NCBI GenBank assembly: GCA_020161355.1
Contig: JAIUOF010000002.1
Span: forward strand, 62,001 to 126,000
Length of the DNA stretch: 64,000 nucleotides
Direction of reading: 5' to 3'
Source of the DNA: Bacteroidota bacterium
GTDB lineage: Bacteria; Bacteroidota; Bacteroidia; Cytophagales; Spirosomataceae
Below are positions 17,652-27,605 of this stretch, one piece after another. The position numbers were made by a program, and so were the translations under genes. Numbering within the stretch: the first letter of the stretch is position 1; the number at the start of each line of letters is the position of its first letter. A model generated the notes under the pieces. It did no database searches. It was not told the DNA's origin and worked only from the letters and a program-made list of their open reading frames with translations.

Positions 17652-18707
17652 ATGAAAAAATCGCAAAAATTACTATTAGGAACCCTGACCATCGGATGGT
17701 TAATTTATTTTCTGTACAAAACCATTACCGTTAATGGAATATTTTTGAAAATAGAGCCATTCAGTGAATTCAAATCTGAAATAATTGCCTCAGAGCCCGG
17801 AATCGAAGATATCACCATTGACCAGGAAACCGGAATTGCCTATTTCAGCTCACATGACAGGCGTAATCCTGAAAGTTTAGGTAAAATACTATCTGCCGAT
17901 ATAAAAAAAGACACATTGGTTTTTAATGATTTAAGTTCAAAATTTAAATTGAATGAATTCAGACCACACGGTATATCATTTTTAAAACTAAAGGACAAAA
18001 GAAAATTCCTTTTTGTGATTTCGCATGGAAAAACAAAACACGATGTCCTGAAATTTGAAATTTTGGGGGATAGTTTGAAATATTTGAACCGGTATTCGAG
18101 CTCTGAATTTATATCTCCCAATGACCTTTTAGCCGTTGGAGAAAATCAATTTTTTGTTACCAATGACCACAATACCCGCACTAAATGGAAAGTTTTCCTT
18201 TTTGACTTTTTCAGAATTCCCACCGGAAATGTTGTTTATTTTGACGGAAACCGTGCAAAAGCCGCCAGTGATAAAATCTGTTATCCTAATGGCATCAATA
18301 TTTCAGATGATGGCACAAAAATCTTTCTGACGAGTACGCTGGAGAAAAAAATCTTTACTTTTAGACCTTCTGCTGCTAGCCAGACTTTAGAATTGACTGA
18401 AGAAGCTCCAATTAAATACTCCCCGGATAATATTGAAAAGACAGTTGATGGAAAATTGCTGGTGGCATGTCATCCCAAAAATCTGGCATTTTTAAGTCAT
18501 AGAAAATCAGAAAAAAACTTATCTCCTTCCGCAATTTTTGAAATCAATCAGAATAACCTAAAAGAACAAAATTTGATTTTTTTGGATGATGGCTCAAAAA
18601 TATCAGGATCTAGTGTAGCAGCCCCTTTTGAAAACAGAGACGGAAAAAACGGAACTTTGGTGGGCTGTGTTTTTGACAAAAAAATATTAAAATTAAGCAC
18701 GAATTGA
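17652..18707 (+). CDS. Paraoxonase (PON)-like arylesterase/lactonase
   Basis: Six-bladed propeller hydrolase related to serum paraoxonases, which are calcium-dependent lactonases. Signature segments align with PON calcium and active-site loops: EPGIEDITID (about 49-58), FRPHGISFL (PON histidine loop), FFVTNDHNTR (about 168-177), YPNGINISDDG (about 215-225) and DNIEKTVDGKLLVACHP (about 260-276). An uncleaved N-terminal membrane helix (about 7-24) anchors it, with the catalytic part probably periplasmic. 351 residues is the PON length. Natural substrate unknown; lactones such as acyl-homoserine lactones are a possibility only. Confidence 0.82.
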   Translation: MKKSQKLLLGTLTIGWLIYFLYKTITVNGIFLKIEPFSEFKSEIIASEPGIEDITIDQETGIAYFSSHDRRNPESLGKILSADIKKDTLVFNDLSSKFKLNEFRPHGISFLKLKDKRKFLFVISHGKTKHDVLKFEILGDSLKYLNRYSSSEFISPNDLLAVGENQFFVTNDHNTRTKWKVFLFDFFRIPTGNVVYFDGNRAKAASDKICYPNGINISDDGTKIFLTSTLEKKIFTFRPSAASQTLELTEEAPIKYSPDNIEKTVDGKLLVACHPKNLAFLSHRKSEKNLSPSAIFEINQNNLKEQNLIFLDDGSKISGSSVAAPFENRDGKNGTLVGCVFDKKILKLSTN

Positions 18708-18931
18708 AAGTCTGCTTTTTAGATTTTAATGTTTTTTTACGTGAATAATATCGGTTGAGCATTTACATTAAATATTTATATAAAATACTTTCAGAATTCA
18801 AAAAAACTTACCGTTGATAGTTATTTTTTTGCAAAAAATCATATTTAGTACTATTTAAACAAATGAAAAAACAATCATATAAACTTCACCTTTGTAAATG
18901 ACAATAAAACGTTTTTTTAAAATACAATAGA

Positions 18932-21226
18932 ATGAATAACGAAAAGACCCTAAAAGAAGATGCCCTCTATTACCATGCTAAAGGAAGACCGGGAAAAATT
19001 GAGGTGATTCCGTCGAAAGAATATGCTAACCAGCGTGATTTATCCCTGGCGTATTCGCCTGGAGTAGCCGAGCCTTGTCTGGCAATTCAGGCTAACCCCG
19101 AGGATGCCTACAAATATACTGCAAAAGGCAACCTGGTGGCAGTAATCAGTAATGGAACGGCAGTACTTGGCCTTGGCGACATAGGTGCCATGGCTGGAAA
19201 ACCTGTGATGGAAGGAAAGGGGCTTTTGTTTAAAATTTATGCCGATATTGATGTTTTTGATATTGAACTCAACACCAAAAATGTAGAGGAATTTATCAGA
19301 ACTGTGAAAATCCTGGAACCCACATTTGGAGGAGTAAACCTGGAAGATATTTCAGCTCCCGATTGCTTTGAAATAGAGGAAAGGCTTAAAAAAGAGCTCA
19401 ACATCCCAGTGATGCATGACGACCAGCATGGTACAGCAATTATTTCTGCTGCTTCGCTGCTCAATGCTCTTGAGTTGATGGAAAAGAAGATAGAGGACGT
19501 AAAAATTATCATAAACGGTGCAGGTGCTTCGGCCATTTCCTGTACCCGACTTTATAATGCTCTCGGAGCAAAAAAGGAAAACATTTTTATGTTTGATTCA
19601 AAAGGTCTGATTCACCCCGACCGAACAAATCTTGATGGAAGAAAACCGGAATTTGCAAACCGAAATATGCCTTTGGAAACCAGCCTCGCTGATGCCGTAA
19701 ATGGTGCGGATGTATTTGTAGGCTTGTCAAAAGGAAACGTTCTGACCAAGGAAATGGTAAAAACCATGGCTCCCAATTGTATCGTATTTGCATTGGCCAA
19801 TCCTACACCTGAGATTTCGTATCCTGATGCCATTGAGGCACGGGAAGATATTATTGTTGCTACTGGCAGGTCTGATTATCCCAATCAGGTCAATAATGTC
19901 TTGGGCTTCCCTTATATTTTCAGAGGAGCATTGGATGTAAGGGCAAGTGAAATAAATGAAGAAATGAAACTTGCGGCAGTAAGGGCACTGGCTGAGCTGG
20001 CTCGCAAACCTGTACCCGACATGGTAAATATGGCCTATAGTGAAGTGAATCTATCTTTTGGAAAAAATTACATTATTCCTAAACCAGTGGATCCCCGTTT
20101 GCTCACCGCTGTAGCCCCTGCAGTTGCTAAAGCTGCTATGGAAACCGGAGTTGCTAAATTTCCAATTTCAGATTGGGAAAAATATGAAAATCAACTCACA
20201 AAAAGACTTGGACTTGATAACACCCTTACCAAGGCAATCATTAATAAGGCCAAAAAATCTCCGAAAAAAGTGGTATTTGCTGATGCTGAGAACCTCAACG
20301 TGCTCAAGGCGGTGCAGCAAATCATTCAGGAAAAAATCGCCTTTCCAATTTTGCTTGGTAATAAACAAAAAATCAAGAGTCTTTTAGAAGAAAACCACAT
20401 TGAGTTTAATACCAACGTAGAAATCATAGATCCAAAAGAGCCTACCAGCGAAGCAGAAAAGCAAAGGCTCACTGATTTTGGCAACATCTATTTCGAAAAA
20501 AGAAAAAGAAAAGGTCTGACTTACCCTGATACAGTGAATTTTGTTACCCGAAGGAGCTTTTATGGCTCTTTGATGGTTGAAACAGGCCTGGCCGACACTA
20601 TGGTGGGCGGACAAACTCGAAGTTATCCTGAGACAATCAAGCCAGCGATACAAATTATAGGACCGGCAGAAGGAGTCAATAAAATCTCAAGTATGTTTAT
20701 CGTAATGAGTAAATTTGGCCCATTATTCCTTGCAGACGCTACGATTAATTTTGATCCAACAGTTGATGACCTGGTAGAAATCACTGAATTATGCTGTAAG
20801 GAAGTTCAAAAATTCAATATCAAACCAAGGATCGCACTCGTGACATACTCCAACTTTGGCTCTGTGCCAAACGGTCCGGCACCTATGAAACTAAGAGAGG
20901 CCGTTTCCATTTTGAAAAGTAAGCATCCGGGAATGATTGTCGATGGCGAAATGCAGGCCCACCTGGCATTTGATACCGAACTATTAAAAGAAAGTCATCC
21001 ATTCTCTGACCTTGTTGATGGACATGCAAATACTTTGATCTTCCCTAACTTATCTTCGGCAAACATCGCTTATAATTTACTGAAAGAAATCGCGGGTCTT
21101 GAGAAAATCGGGCCAATTATGTTAGGTTTGAAAAAACCCGTTCAAGTGTTACAATTGGGTGCTAGTGTGAGAGAAATCGTTAATATGACCGCCATCTCAG
21201 TGGTAGATGCTTCGAATAAGCCCTGA
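18932..21226 (+). CDS. maeB: NADP-dependent malic enzyme with phosphotransacetylase-like domain
   Basis: Converts malate to pyruvate and CO2 with NADP+, supplying NADPH and pyruvate. Residues 1 to about 430 form the malic enzyme part ([98 protein letters not shown]). From about 430 there is a phosphate-acetyltransferase-like domain, usually non-catalytic and regulatory (binding acetyl-CoA). 764 residues matches MaeB. Single gene with a strong terminator; 225 bases of AT-rich leader without an obvious consensus promoter. Confidence 0.96.
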   Translation: MNNEKTLKEDALYYHAKGRPGKIEVIPSKEYANQRDLSLAYSPGVAEPCLAIQANPEDAYKYTAKGNLVAVISNGTAVLGLGDIGAMAGKPVMEGKGLLFKIYADIDVFDIELNTKNVEEFIRTVKILEPTFGGVNLEDISAPDCFEIEERLKKELNIPVMHDDQHGTAIISAASLLNALELMEKKIEDVKIIINGAGASAISCTRLYNALGAKKENIFMFDSKGLIHPDRTNLDGRKPEFANRNMPLETSLADAVNGADVFVGLSKGNVLTKEMVKTMAPNCIVFALANPTPEISYPDAIEAREDIIVATGRSDYPNQVNNVLGFPYIFRGALDVRASEINEEMKLAAVRALAELARKPVPDMVNMAYSEVNLSFGKNYIIPKPVDPRLLTAVAPAVAKAAMETGVAKFPISDWEKYENQLTKRLGLDNTLTKAIINKAKKSPKKVVFADAENLNVLKAVQQIIQEKIAFPILLGNKQKIKSLLEENHIEFNTNVEIIDPKEPTSEAEKQRLTDFGNIYFEKRKRKGLTYPDTVNFVTRRSFYGSLMVETGLADTMVGGQTRSYPETIKPAIQIIGPAEGVNKISSMFIVMSKFGPLFLADATINFDPTVDDLVEITELCCKEVQKFNIKPRIALVTYSNFGSVPNGPAPMKLREAVSILKSKHPGMIVDGEMQAHLAFDTELLKESHPFSDLVDGHANTLIFPNLSSANIAYNLLKEIAGLEKIGPIMLGLKKPVQVLQLGASVREIVNMTAISVVDASNKP

Positions 21227-21238
21227 TACAGGGATTTT

Positions 21239-21277
21239 ACAGAAAAGAGTCAGTTAACCCTGTCTCTTTTCTGTTTT
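21239..21277 (+). terminator. Intrinsic terminator of maeB
   Basis: Perfect 11-bp stem ACAGAAAAGAG / CTCTTTTCTGT with a 14-base loop, ending in TTTT. It overlaps the 3' end of the convergent ceramidase-like gene, including its stop codon. Confidence 0.8.
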
Positions 21278-22588
21278 ATCAATGATATCTTTGATTATCT
21301 CTTTAAAATATTTTCCGTTTTGAAAACCATACCACGACATGGTGGTAGTTTCATATAAATCCAAATCATAAAGGCGGTCATGTGTAACATACCCGGCATA
21401 AGACCCGTTAAAACTTGTAACTAACAGATTAATACCTTTTTGGGTAGCATATTTATCCAACTCCGCCATTATTTCTCCTGAAAAATCACATGGCAAACCT
21501 ATCATCAATGTATTTCCTAACATTGTGATTTTAACCTGTGATGGGTAATCTCCAAATAAAATCTTAAACAACCAGGGTCTTAATCCAAGATTTTTTGAAA
21601 CTCTGGCTGAGGGCTCGGGAAGTGGCAAAGTAATAGATTCGCTTAAAATTCTTGTACTGATCAAATTACCGGGTATTTTTTTTGCAAATGAATACACACC
21701 ATTTCCCTGATTAAGGACTTCGTCGAAGTCATCTTTACCAACCTCAAATGGTCCCTGACTAGCCACCGCACCTGCCATAAAAACGCCAAAGTCATCGTTT
21801 TTCTCAATACTATCAATCAAAATCCCCGGATAATCTCTCGAAACCAACAATGTTTTACTATTTAAAACCGTGGAATGAGCCCCATAAGTCAACAATTTTA
21901 TTTTTTTACCTGACCGCGTCTCAAAACCAAGTTGTCGCAGCTCAGGGTCAGTCCAGCCGTCGTTGATTAATAGTCTGTTTCTTACATCTACGGTGTCTCT
22001 TATTTCACCATAAAAAGGGGTTGCTGGTTCCTGATTGCGGGTTGAGTTTTTAATGGTTTCGAAAATCTTGTTACTTAATATTACCTCCATGTTTGAATCA
22101 TACATTCCGGCAAAGGCCATTCCGGTGAGTGAATTTCCCCATGAGCCCATGCTGTTATGGGTGTGTGTAGCAGCCAAATGTACGTCAGACAAGGATATTC
22201 CGGCCATTTGGAGCAACACTTCCAATTTTTCGGTAACATTTGGGGGAATAATCAATAAATCAGCAGATACAAAAAACCGGGCCTTATTATTTGATTTTAC
22301 CGAAATTGCTCTGACAAAAACGGAATCATGCACTCCGGTAAATGGCTTGCCAAGACGACTTCCATAACCTGCCAATGGTGTGGGTTTGGTAGGGGTAATA
22401 TTGGTTTTAGCATATCCAACTTCTAAACCCGAGGAATCGAAAACCGGTTTGAATTTCTCAATTTCTTCTTTCCATTTTTTATAATGCCCCGTTGACTCAA
22501 CTGGCATTCTTTCAATTCTTTTTACAGAAAAAATAAAAAGTAAAATACTAATTATGAATAAATTAAAAAGTATCCTCAGGAGTTTCAT
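21254..22588 (-). CDS. Neutral ceramidase-like hydrolase (N-terminal domain), membrane-anchored
   Basis: Related to neutral/alkaline ceramidases that cleave the amide of ceramide. Seen: an N-terminal hydrophobic anchor (residues 5-23), then GYAKTNITPTKPTPLAGYGSRLG, an AATHTHNSMGSW metal-binding motif, YGAHSTVLNSK with a further histidine, and VFMAGAVASQGPF at the position of the family GDVSPN-type loop. At 444 residues it is much shorter than full ceramidases (over 650), lacking the C-terminal immunoglobulin-like domain. Bacteroidota make sphingolipids, so a lipid substrate is plausible, but activity is inferred. Divergent from the MarR gene with a 114-base shared control region. Confidence 0.8.
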   Translation of the reverse strand: MKLLRILFNLFIISILLFIFSVKRIERMPVESTGHYKKWKEEIEKFKPVFDSSGLEVGYAKTNITPTKPTPLAGYGSRLGKPFTGVHDSVFVRAISVKSNNKARFFVSADLLIIPPNVTEKLEVLLQMAGISLSDVHLAATHTHNSMGSWGNSLTGMAFAGMYDSNMEVILSNKIFETIKNSTRNQEPATPFYGEIRDTVDVRNRLLINDGWTDPELRQLGFETRSGKKIKLLTYGAHSTVLNSKTLLVSRDYPGILIDSIEKNDDFGVFMAGAVASQGPFEVGKDDFDEVLNQGNGVYSFAKKIPGNLISTRILSESITLPLPEPSARVSKNLGLRPWLFKILFGDYPSQVKITMLGNTLMIGLPCDFSGEIMAELDKYATQKGINLLVTSFNGSYAGYVTHDRLYDLDLYETTTMSWYGFQNGKYFKEIIKDIIDKTEKRQG

Positions 22589-22631
22589 AGTACCGGATTT
22601 TATTTATTTTTGATAAAGTTTTTATATTTTT

Positions 22632-22682
22632 CAATATTTGCCAAAACAATATTTGAATTTTGTCAATATTGAGCTAAATTTG
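22632..22682 (+). promoter_or_regulatory. marR promoter with repeated CAATATT operator-like elements
   Basis: A promoter TTTG (22652-22655), 19-base spacer, TAAATTTG (22675-22682) precedes the MarR ATG by 20 bases. Overlaid on it are CAATATTTG at 22632-22640 and 22647-22655 and CAATATTG at 22664-22671; the last two make an inverted repeat (CAATATT-N10-AATATTG) straddling the -33 box. Likely operator for the adjacent MarR protein, possibly controlling both divergent genes. Confidence 0.5.
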
Positions 22683-22702
22683 AACATAACCTTGGAAACC
22701 AA

Positions 22703-23137
22703 ATGACTCATTCAGACAAAAAGGCTTATTTTTTTAAAGTTGATTCCACAGTAAAAAGAATTCGCTCCTTTATGCAAAAAAACCTTCAGGATGCCGACAT
22801 TGACCTAACTGTAGATCAATGGGTGGTTTTGGACCATATCAAACCTAATCCCGGAATAAGTCAGAATGAGCTCGGAAATATCACTTACAAAGATGCACCA
22901 ACGATTACAAGAATTTTAGATATTCTGGTAAAAAAAAATCTGATTGAGCGAAAAATGGCATCGGATGACCGCCGAAAATTCTTGCTTAAGTTAACCGAAG
23001 AAGGAGAAGAATTGCATAAAAAAGCATTTGCGATAATTGTAAAAAGCAGAAAAAAATCCTGGAATAATCTTACCGAAAACGATTATCATGAGTTAGTCAG
23101 GATTATGGACACTATTTATTTAAATGTCGCTCAATAA
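22703..23137 (+). CDS. MarR family transcriptional regulator
   Basis: Winged-helix dimeric DNA-binding regulator, 144 residues (family norm). The recognition-helix segment is ISQNELGNITYKDAPTITRILDILVKKNLIERK (about 52-84), followed by the wing MASDDRRKFLLKLTEEGEEL (about 85-104), which carries the family DxR signature. The C-terminal helix gives the dimer interface. Repeated CAATATT elements over its promoter suggest autoregulation, and the divergent ceramidase-like gene is the obvious other target. Ligand unknown. Its 3' end overlaps the convergent helical-repeat gene by 26 bases. Confidence 0.92.
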   Translation: MTHSDKKAYFFKVDSTVKRIRSFMQKNLQDADIDLTVDQWVVLDHIKPNPGISQNELGNITYKDAPTITRILDILVKKNLIERKMASDDRRKFLLKLTEEGEELHKKAFAIIVKSRKKSWNNLTENDYHELVRIMDTIYLNVAQ

Positions 23138-23654
23138 GCCTGAGCATTTTTCTACCTCTTGAGATAATCGCAGGGGAGTTTTGGCCAACAGAATCCATGT
23201 TATCTTCGATTACGATTTTTAACTCTGGTAGCAGATCGGGATATCTCAAAGCGATGTTATAGCAAACATTCATTGAAAACGCTTTTATGGCTACAGCTGA
23301 TTTGTGGTTGAGCAGTTTTTCGAAACAAAAATCAAACAAACTATCTTCGAGATTTTTATCAATGGGAAGGTTCTCGAAAAAGCTGATTCCATTTCGCACT
23401 ATCCCTTCATCAGATGCATGCTGTACCATAGTTTCAAATATCTGATGCTGTAGGGGAAAAACTTCCTCGGGCATTAATCTGGCCACATCTCGTAATAACC
23501 AGATTGTATTAAAAACACCCCAATAATGTGGTGAAGAAAGGTTTTCAGCAAATTTTTCAAGAGGTATTTCCAAATTAAAAATCTTGCCAATAACCTGATC
23601 TATTTCAGGCTTATATAATCGTCTATTGTTGATTTGATTGAGGCTCGAGTCCAT
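23112..23654 (-). CDS. Uncharacterised helical-repeat protein, 180 residues
   Basis: I do not recognise a named family. The sequence is all-helical with short repeats (EKFAENLSSPHYWGVFNTIWLLRDVA, LFDFCFEKLLNHKSAVAIKAFSMNVC) resembling HEAT/ARM folds used for protein binding; no signal peptide, no catalytic motif. It starts with ATG at 23652-23654, inside the last 32 bases of the LMW phosphatase gene in another frame, so it is translationally linked to it, and ends in a 26-base overlap with marR. The packing suggests a partner of the phosphatase, which is inference. Confidence 0.75.
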   Translation of the reverse strand: MDSSLNQINNRRLYKPEIDQVIGKIFNLEIPLEKFAENLSSPHYWGVFNTIWLLRDVARLMPEEVFPLQHQIFETMVQHASDEGIVRNGISFFENLPIDKNLEDSLFDFCFEKLLNHKSAVAIKAFSMNVCYNIALRYPDLLPELKIVIEDNMDSVGQNSPAIISRGRKMLRLIERHLNK

Positions 23655-24135
23655 ATTTATCTACCAAGTGGTCGATTAAGGCATTATTGCTTCTCCACAA
23701 AATCTGAAATACCTCTTCAAAAACTTTCTCTCCTTCATAATAGGGATCAACCACACTATGAACTCCTCTTACGGTAGGATCAAAATCTCTGATTAAAAAA
23801 AGCTTTTCGGCAGAGGGAGGCACGTGTTTTTGCTCATAATAAAAGCTATGGACATTTTCGAAGTTTTCTTCGTCCATCACCACAATATGGTCAAAATCGT
23901 CCAGATCAGCAGCTGAAAGTTTCCTTCCCAAATGCGTGATTTCAATCCCATGTTTCATAGCATTTTTTATGGATCTGGGATCTGCTTTTTTTCCGGTATG
24001 CCAACCCATAACCCCAGCTGAGTCGGCCCAAAGTTGGTTTTGTAGTCCTTTTTCTTTTACTAATTCGTTAAAAGTTGCTTCCGCCACGGGACTTCGACAA
24101 ATATTCCCAAGACACACAAAAAGTACCTTTCTCAT
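23623..24135 (-). CDS. Low-molecular-weight protein-tyrosine phosphatase family
   Basis: Cysteine phosphatase acting on phosphotyrosine (or phosphoarginine in some relatives). The P-loop CLGNICRS is at 8-15 (nucleophile C8, R14), and the general-acid loop DPYYEG is near residue 130. 170 residues is slightly above the usual 150-160. In the bacterial family many members regulate capsule/polysaccharide kinases; no kinase is encoded nearby. The start overlaps the stop of the DivIC-like gene (TAATG) and the 3' end overlaps the helical-repeat gene by 32 bases. Confidence 0.92.
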   Translation of the reverse strand: MRKVLFVCLGNICRSPVAEATFNELVKEKGLQNQLWADSAGVMGWHTGKKADPRSIKNAMKHGIEITHLGRKLSAADLDDFDHIVVMDEENFENVHSFYYEQKHVPPSAEKLFLIRDFDPTVRGVHSVVDPYYEGEKVFEEVFQILWRSNNALIDHLVDKYGLEPQSNQQ

Positions 24136-24458
24136 TATTTTTCTTCTTTTAATATCTGCTCATTTTCGTCAACTAAAACGAAAACGGTTTCTCCTTCTTT
24201 TTTCATCAGATATTTTTCTCTACCGTATTTTTCGAGCGATGCCATACTACCTAGCACCTCAGCTTCTTCTTTCTTGACATCAGCAAGTTCTTTTTCAAAA
24301 AATTCCTTTTGTTTTTGCATTTGCCTTAGTTCCAAAGCCATATCAAACTGTTTTAACAGATTGGATCTGTCAAAAAATGTGAGCCATATAACCATGATAA
24401 GGGCTGAAATAAGGTAGAATCGGTATTTTTTCAGAAATGGGACATCTATTTTTTTCAT
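24135..24458 (-). CDS. Septum formation initiator (FtsB/DivIC family)
   Basis: Small bitopic division protein. One membrane helix at about 13-29 (short basic cytoplasmic tail MKKIDVPFLKKYR before it), then a periplasmic coiled coil (about 35-70) and the family end motif SLEKYGREKYLMKKEGETVFVLVDE. 107 residues is typical. The role in septal peptidoglycan synthesis with FtsL/FtsQ is known for the family. First gene of a three-gene minus-strand operon; enolase lies upstream but is separated by a strong terminator. Confidence 0.9.
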   Translation of the reverse strand: MKKIDVPFLKKYRFYLISALIMVIWLTFFDRSNLLKQFDMALELRQMQKQKEFFEKELADVKKEEAEVLGSMASLEKYGREKYLMKKEGETVFVLVDENEQILKEEK

Positions 24459-24510
24459 TTTAGGGAAAGCTTAAAATTATCAGACAAATATATCAAAATT
24501 CTGTAAAAAC

Positions 24511-24539
24511 AAAAAGCGTCCCACAAAGAGACGCTTTTT
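24511..24539. terminator. Intrinsic terminator after eno
   Basis: Perfect stem AAAAAGCGTC / GACGCTTTTT, 9-base loop; on the minus strand it follows the eno stop by 30 bases and ends in a T run, so it terminates eno before the DivIC operon. Confidence 0.85.
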
Positions 24540-24568
24540 ATTAAAAAACAAAATAATTTCTACTAAAA

Positions 24569-25858
<1,290 letters not shown>

Positions 25859-25989
25859 TTATTTTAAAATTTTGGCTTAATAAATGCTGGAATTTAAAAA
25901 ATTTGCTGCACTGTAAAAGCACTAAATACTATGCAAAATAACAGATTAATTTACGCAAACCCATAATAAAAATCTAAAATTTGCATTAT

Positions 25990-26018
25990 ATTGTACATGA
26001 AACTTAAATTAGTACAAT
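25990..26018. repeat. GTAC-containing inverted repeat in the eno / rhodanese-Trx gap
   Basis: Arms ATTGTAC (25990-25996) and GTACAAT (26012-26018), perfect 7 bp with a 15-base spacer, ending 30 bases before the ATG at 26049. May be an operator or a leader hairpin. Confidence 0.35.
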
Positions 26019-26048
26019 TTTTGTTTTTTAAATGAAAAAAAAATTGGG

Positions 26049-26756
26049 ATGATAAAAAACTACGTTCTTTTTATACTGATTTCATTCACTTTTAAAGGTA
26101 CATTTGGTCAGGAATTATTCACCAAAAAATCAGCACAGGATTTTGAAAAATCTTTTAAAGCCTCTCCGGAAGCACTGCTGATTGACCTGCGTTCACCGAA
26201 AGAATATTCGATGGCTCACATCAAAAAATCTATCAATGCCGATTTTATGATGAATGAATTTGAAGAGTATTTCACCAGGCGTTTTAATAAAAAAAATACC
26301 TTGTTTCTCTATTCTCAATCAGAAGAAGATGCTGTCAACGCTGCTCAATACTTAAGTGAAATCGGATACCGGGGAATCACAGTTTTAGCGGGAGGATTTG
26401 AAAAATGGGTAACAGGCTCCAGACCTTATGTATCAAATGACCCTAATTTTTCGGCCACCAAAATATTTCCATTAGATATTTATTTTCGAAAAATCAGAGA
26501 GAATAAATATGTTTTGGTATCCTATTACACAGAAGAGTGCTCTTCCTGTAAAAACATGAGCCAAAGCCTATATAATATTGATAACCAAAGAGATGACCTA
26601 TCAGTGGTGAGGATTGATATTGATTATAACCAAACCCTGAAGCGTCGGTATGATATTCAAAATACACCTACTTTTATATTATATCGTGATGGCAAACAAG
26701 TATGGAGGGACTCAGGCTTTCAGAGTAGTGAGCAATTAATATCCAGATTAAAATAA
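26049..26756 (+). CDS. Exported rhodanese-like/thioredoxin-like fusion protein
   Basis: Signal peptide residues 1-20, cleavage likely before QELF. Residues 24-122 form a rhodanese fold (IDLRSPKEYSMAHIKKSINAD at about 45-65; GGFEKW at 115-120), but the loop that should hold the catalytic cysteine reads YSQSEEDA (88-95), with Ser89 in its place, so sulfur transfer is unlikely. Residues about 140-235 form a thioredoxin-like domain with the redox motif C164-S-S-C167 and the cis-proline segment NTPTFILY. Probably a periplasmic thiol-disulfide protein. Single gene, upstream of ruvA. Partner and substrate unknown. Confidence 0.82.
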   Translation: MIKNYVLFILISFTFKGTFGQELFTKKSAQDFEKSFKASPEALLIDLRSPKEYSMAHIKKSINADFMMNEFEEYFTRRFNKKNTLFLYSQSEEDAVNAAQYLSEIGYRGITVLAGGFEKWVTGSRPYVSNDPNFSATKIFPLDIYFRKIRENKYVLVSYYTEECSSCKNMSQSLYNIDNQRDDLSVVRIDIDYNQTLKRRYDIQNTPTFILYRDGKQVWRDSGFQSSEQLISRLK

Positions 26757-26863
26757 TTGTTTTCGCAAATGTATTTTCCACAAAAAAAACCAGGAAAATA
26801 AAAGTATTTTGAAGGTTTTTTCCGTAATTAAGACTATTAAACGTAAATTTGGACAAATTTTAA

Positions 26864-26905
26864 CTGAAAGGCAATGATAATATTTGATGGAACAATTGCC
26901 TTCAG
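26864..26905 (+). repeat. Stem-loop in the ruvA leader
   Basis: Imperfect inverted repeat: CTGAAAGGCAAT (26864-26875) and ATTGCCTTCAG (26895-26905), pairing over 11 bp with one bulged A, 19-base loop, 20 bases before the ruvA ATG. No T run follows, so it is not a simple terminator; it would sit close to the translation start. Confidence 0.4.
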
Positions 26906-26925
26906 GCTTAACCTGATAATAAACC

Positions 26926-27519
26926 ATGATTGCATACCTAAGAGGTAAAATTGTAGAAAAAGAACCTACTCATCTGGTAATTGATGTCAATGGCGTTGGG
27001 TATTTCGTAAAGATTTCATTGCAGACTTATTCGGCTGTGAATCCTGATTCGGCTGAAACAAAAATATATACGGTGCAAATAATTCGGGAAGATTCTCATT
27101 CATTGTTTGGATTTTATTCCAAGGAGGAGCGGGAACTTTTTGAGCATCTGATTAGTGTATCAGGAATAGGGCCAAGCATTGCACTGGTTTTCCTTTCTTC
27201 TTTAAGCTCAGCAGAAATTAAGCAAGCGATTATTTCGGAGGATTTGAAGACTATTCAAAACATCAAAGGAATTGGAGCTAAAACCGCTCAAAGGGCTATA
27301 ATTGAACTTAAAGACAAGCTCAAAAAAGAAATTATTGCTGAAGGAATCAATCCAACGATGTTTGCCTCCACAAATTTAACCCTCCGATCAGAAGCTTTGG
27401 CGGCTCTGGTTACATTGGGTATTCAAAAAACAGCAGCAGAAAAGTCAGTAGATAATATTTTGAAACGCACCGGTGGAGACATAACCCTGGAAGAATTAAT
27501 TAAGCTTTCACTTCGGTAA
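26926..27519 (+). CDS. ruvA: Holliday junction DNA helicase subunit RuvA
   Basis: Binds four-way junctions and loads RuvB for branch migration. The N-terminal OB domain starts MIAYLRGKIVEKEPTHLVIDVNGVGYFVKIS; two helix-hairpin-helix elements follow (HLISVSGIGPSIALVFLSSL and TIQNIKGIGAKTAQRAIIELKDKL); the C-terminal RuvB-binding domain (EALAALVTLGIQKTAAEKSV) is complete. 197 residues is normal. ruvA sits directly upstream of sprA with 86 bases between; the same neighbourhood is known from Flavobacterium. Confidence 0.97.
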   Translation: MIAYLRGKIVEKEPTHLVIDVNGVGYFVKISLQTYSAVNPDSAETKIYTVQIIREDSHSLFGFYSKEERELFEHLISVSGIGPSIALVFLSSLSSAEIKQAIISEDLKTIQNIKGIGAKTAQRAIIELKDKLKKEIIAEGINPTMFASTNLTLRSEALAALVTLGIQKTAAEKSVDNILKRTGGDITLEELIKLSLR

Positions 27520-27605
27520 TCTTTCATTTTTATTTAGCACAAATAGAATATTGGCAGGATTTTAGACGTTTTAAGCAATAAAATAACAATTGCATTTCCC
27601 AATTT

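Noticed and set aside
18825..18838. Palindrome T6-GC-A6 upstream of maeB
   Set aside because: Only two non-AT bases; expected by chance in such AT-rich DNA.
19237..19536. 99-codon minus-strand frame inside maeB
   Set aside because: Ser/Ile-rich shadow of the malic enzyme domain, no recognisable features.
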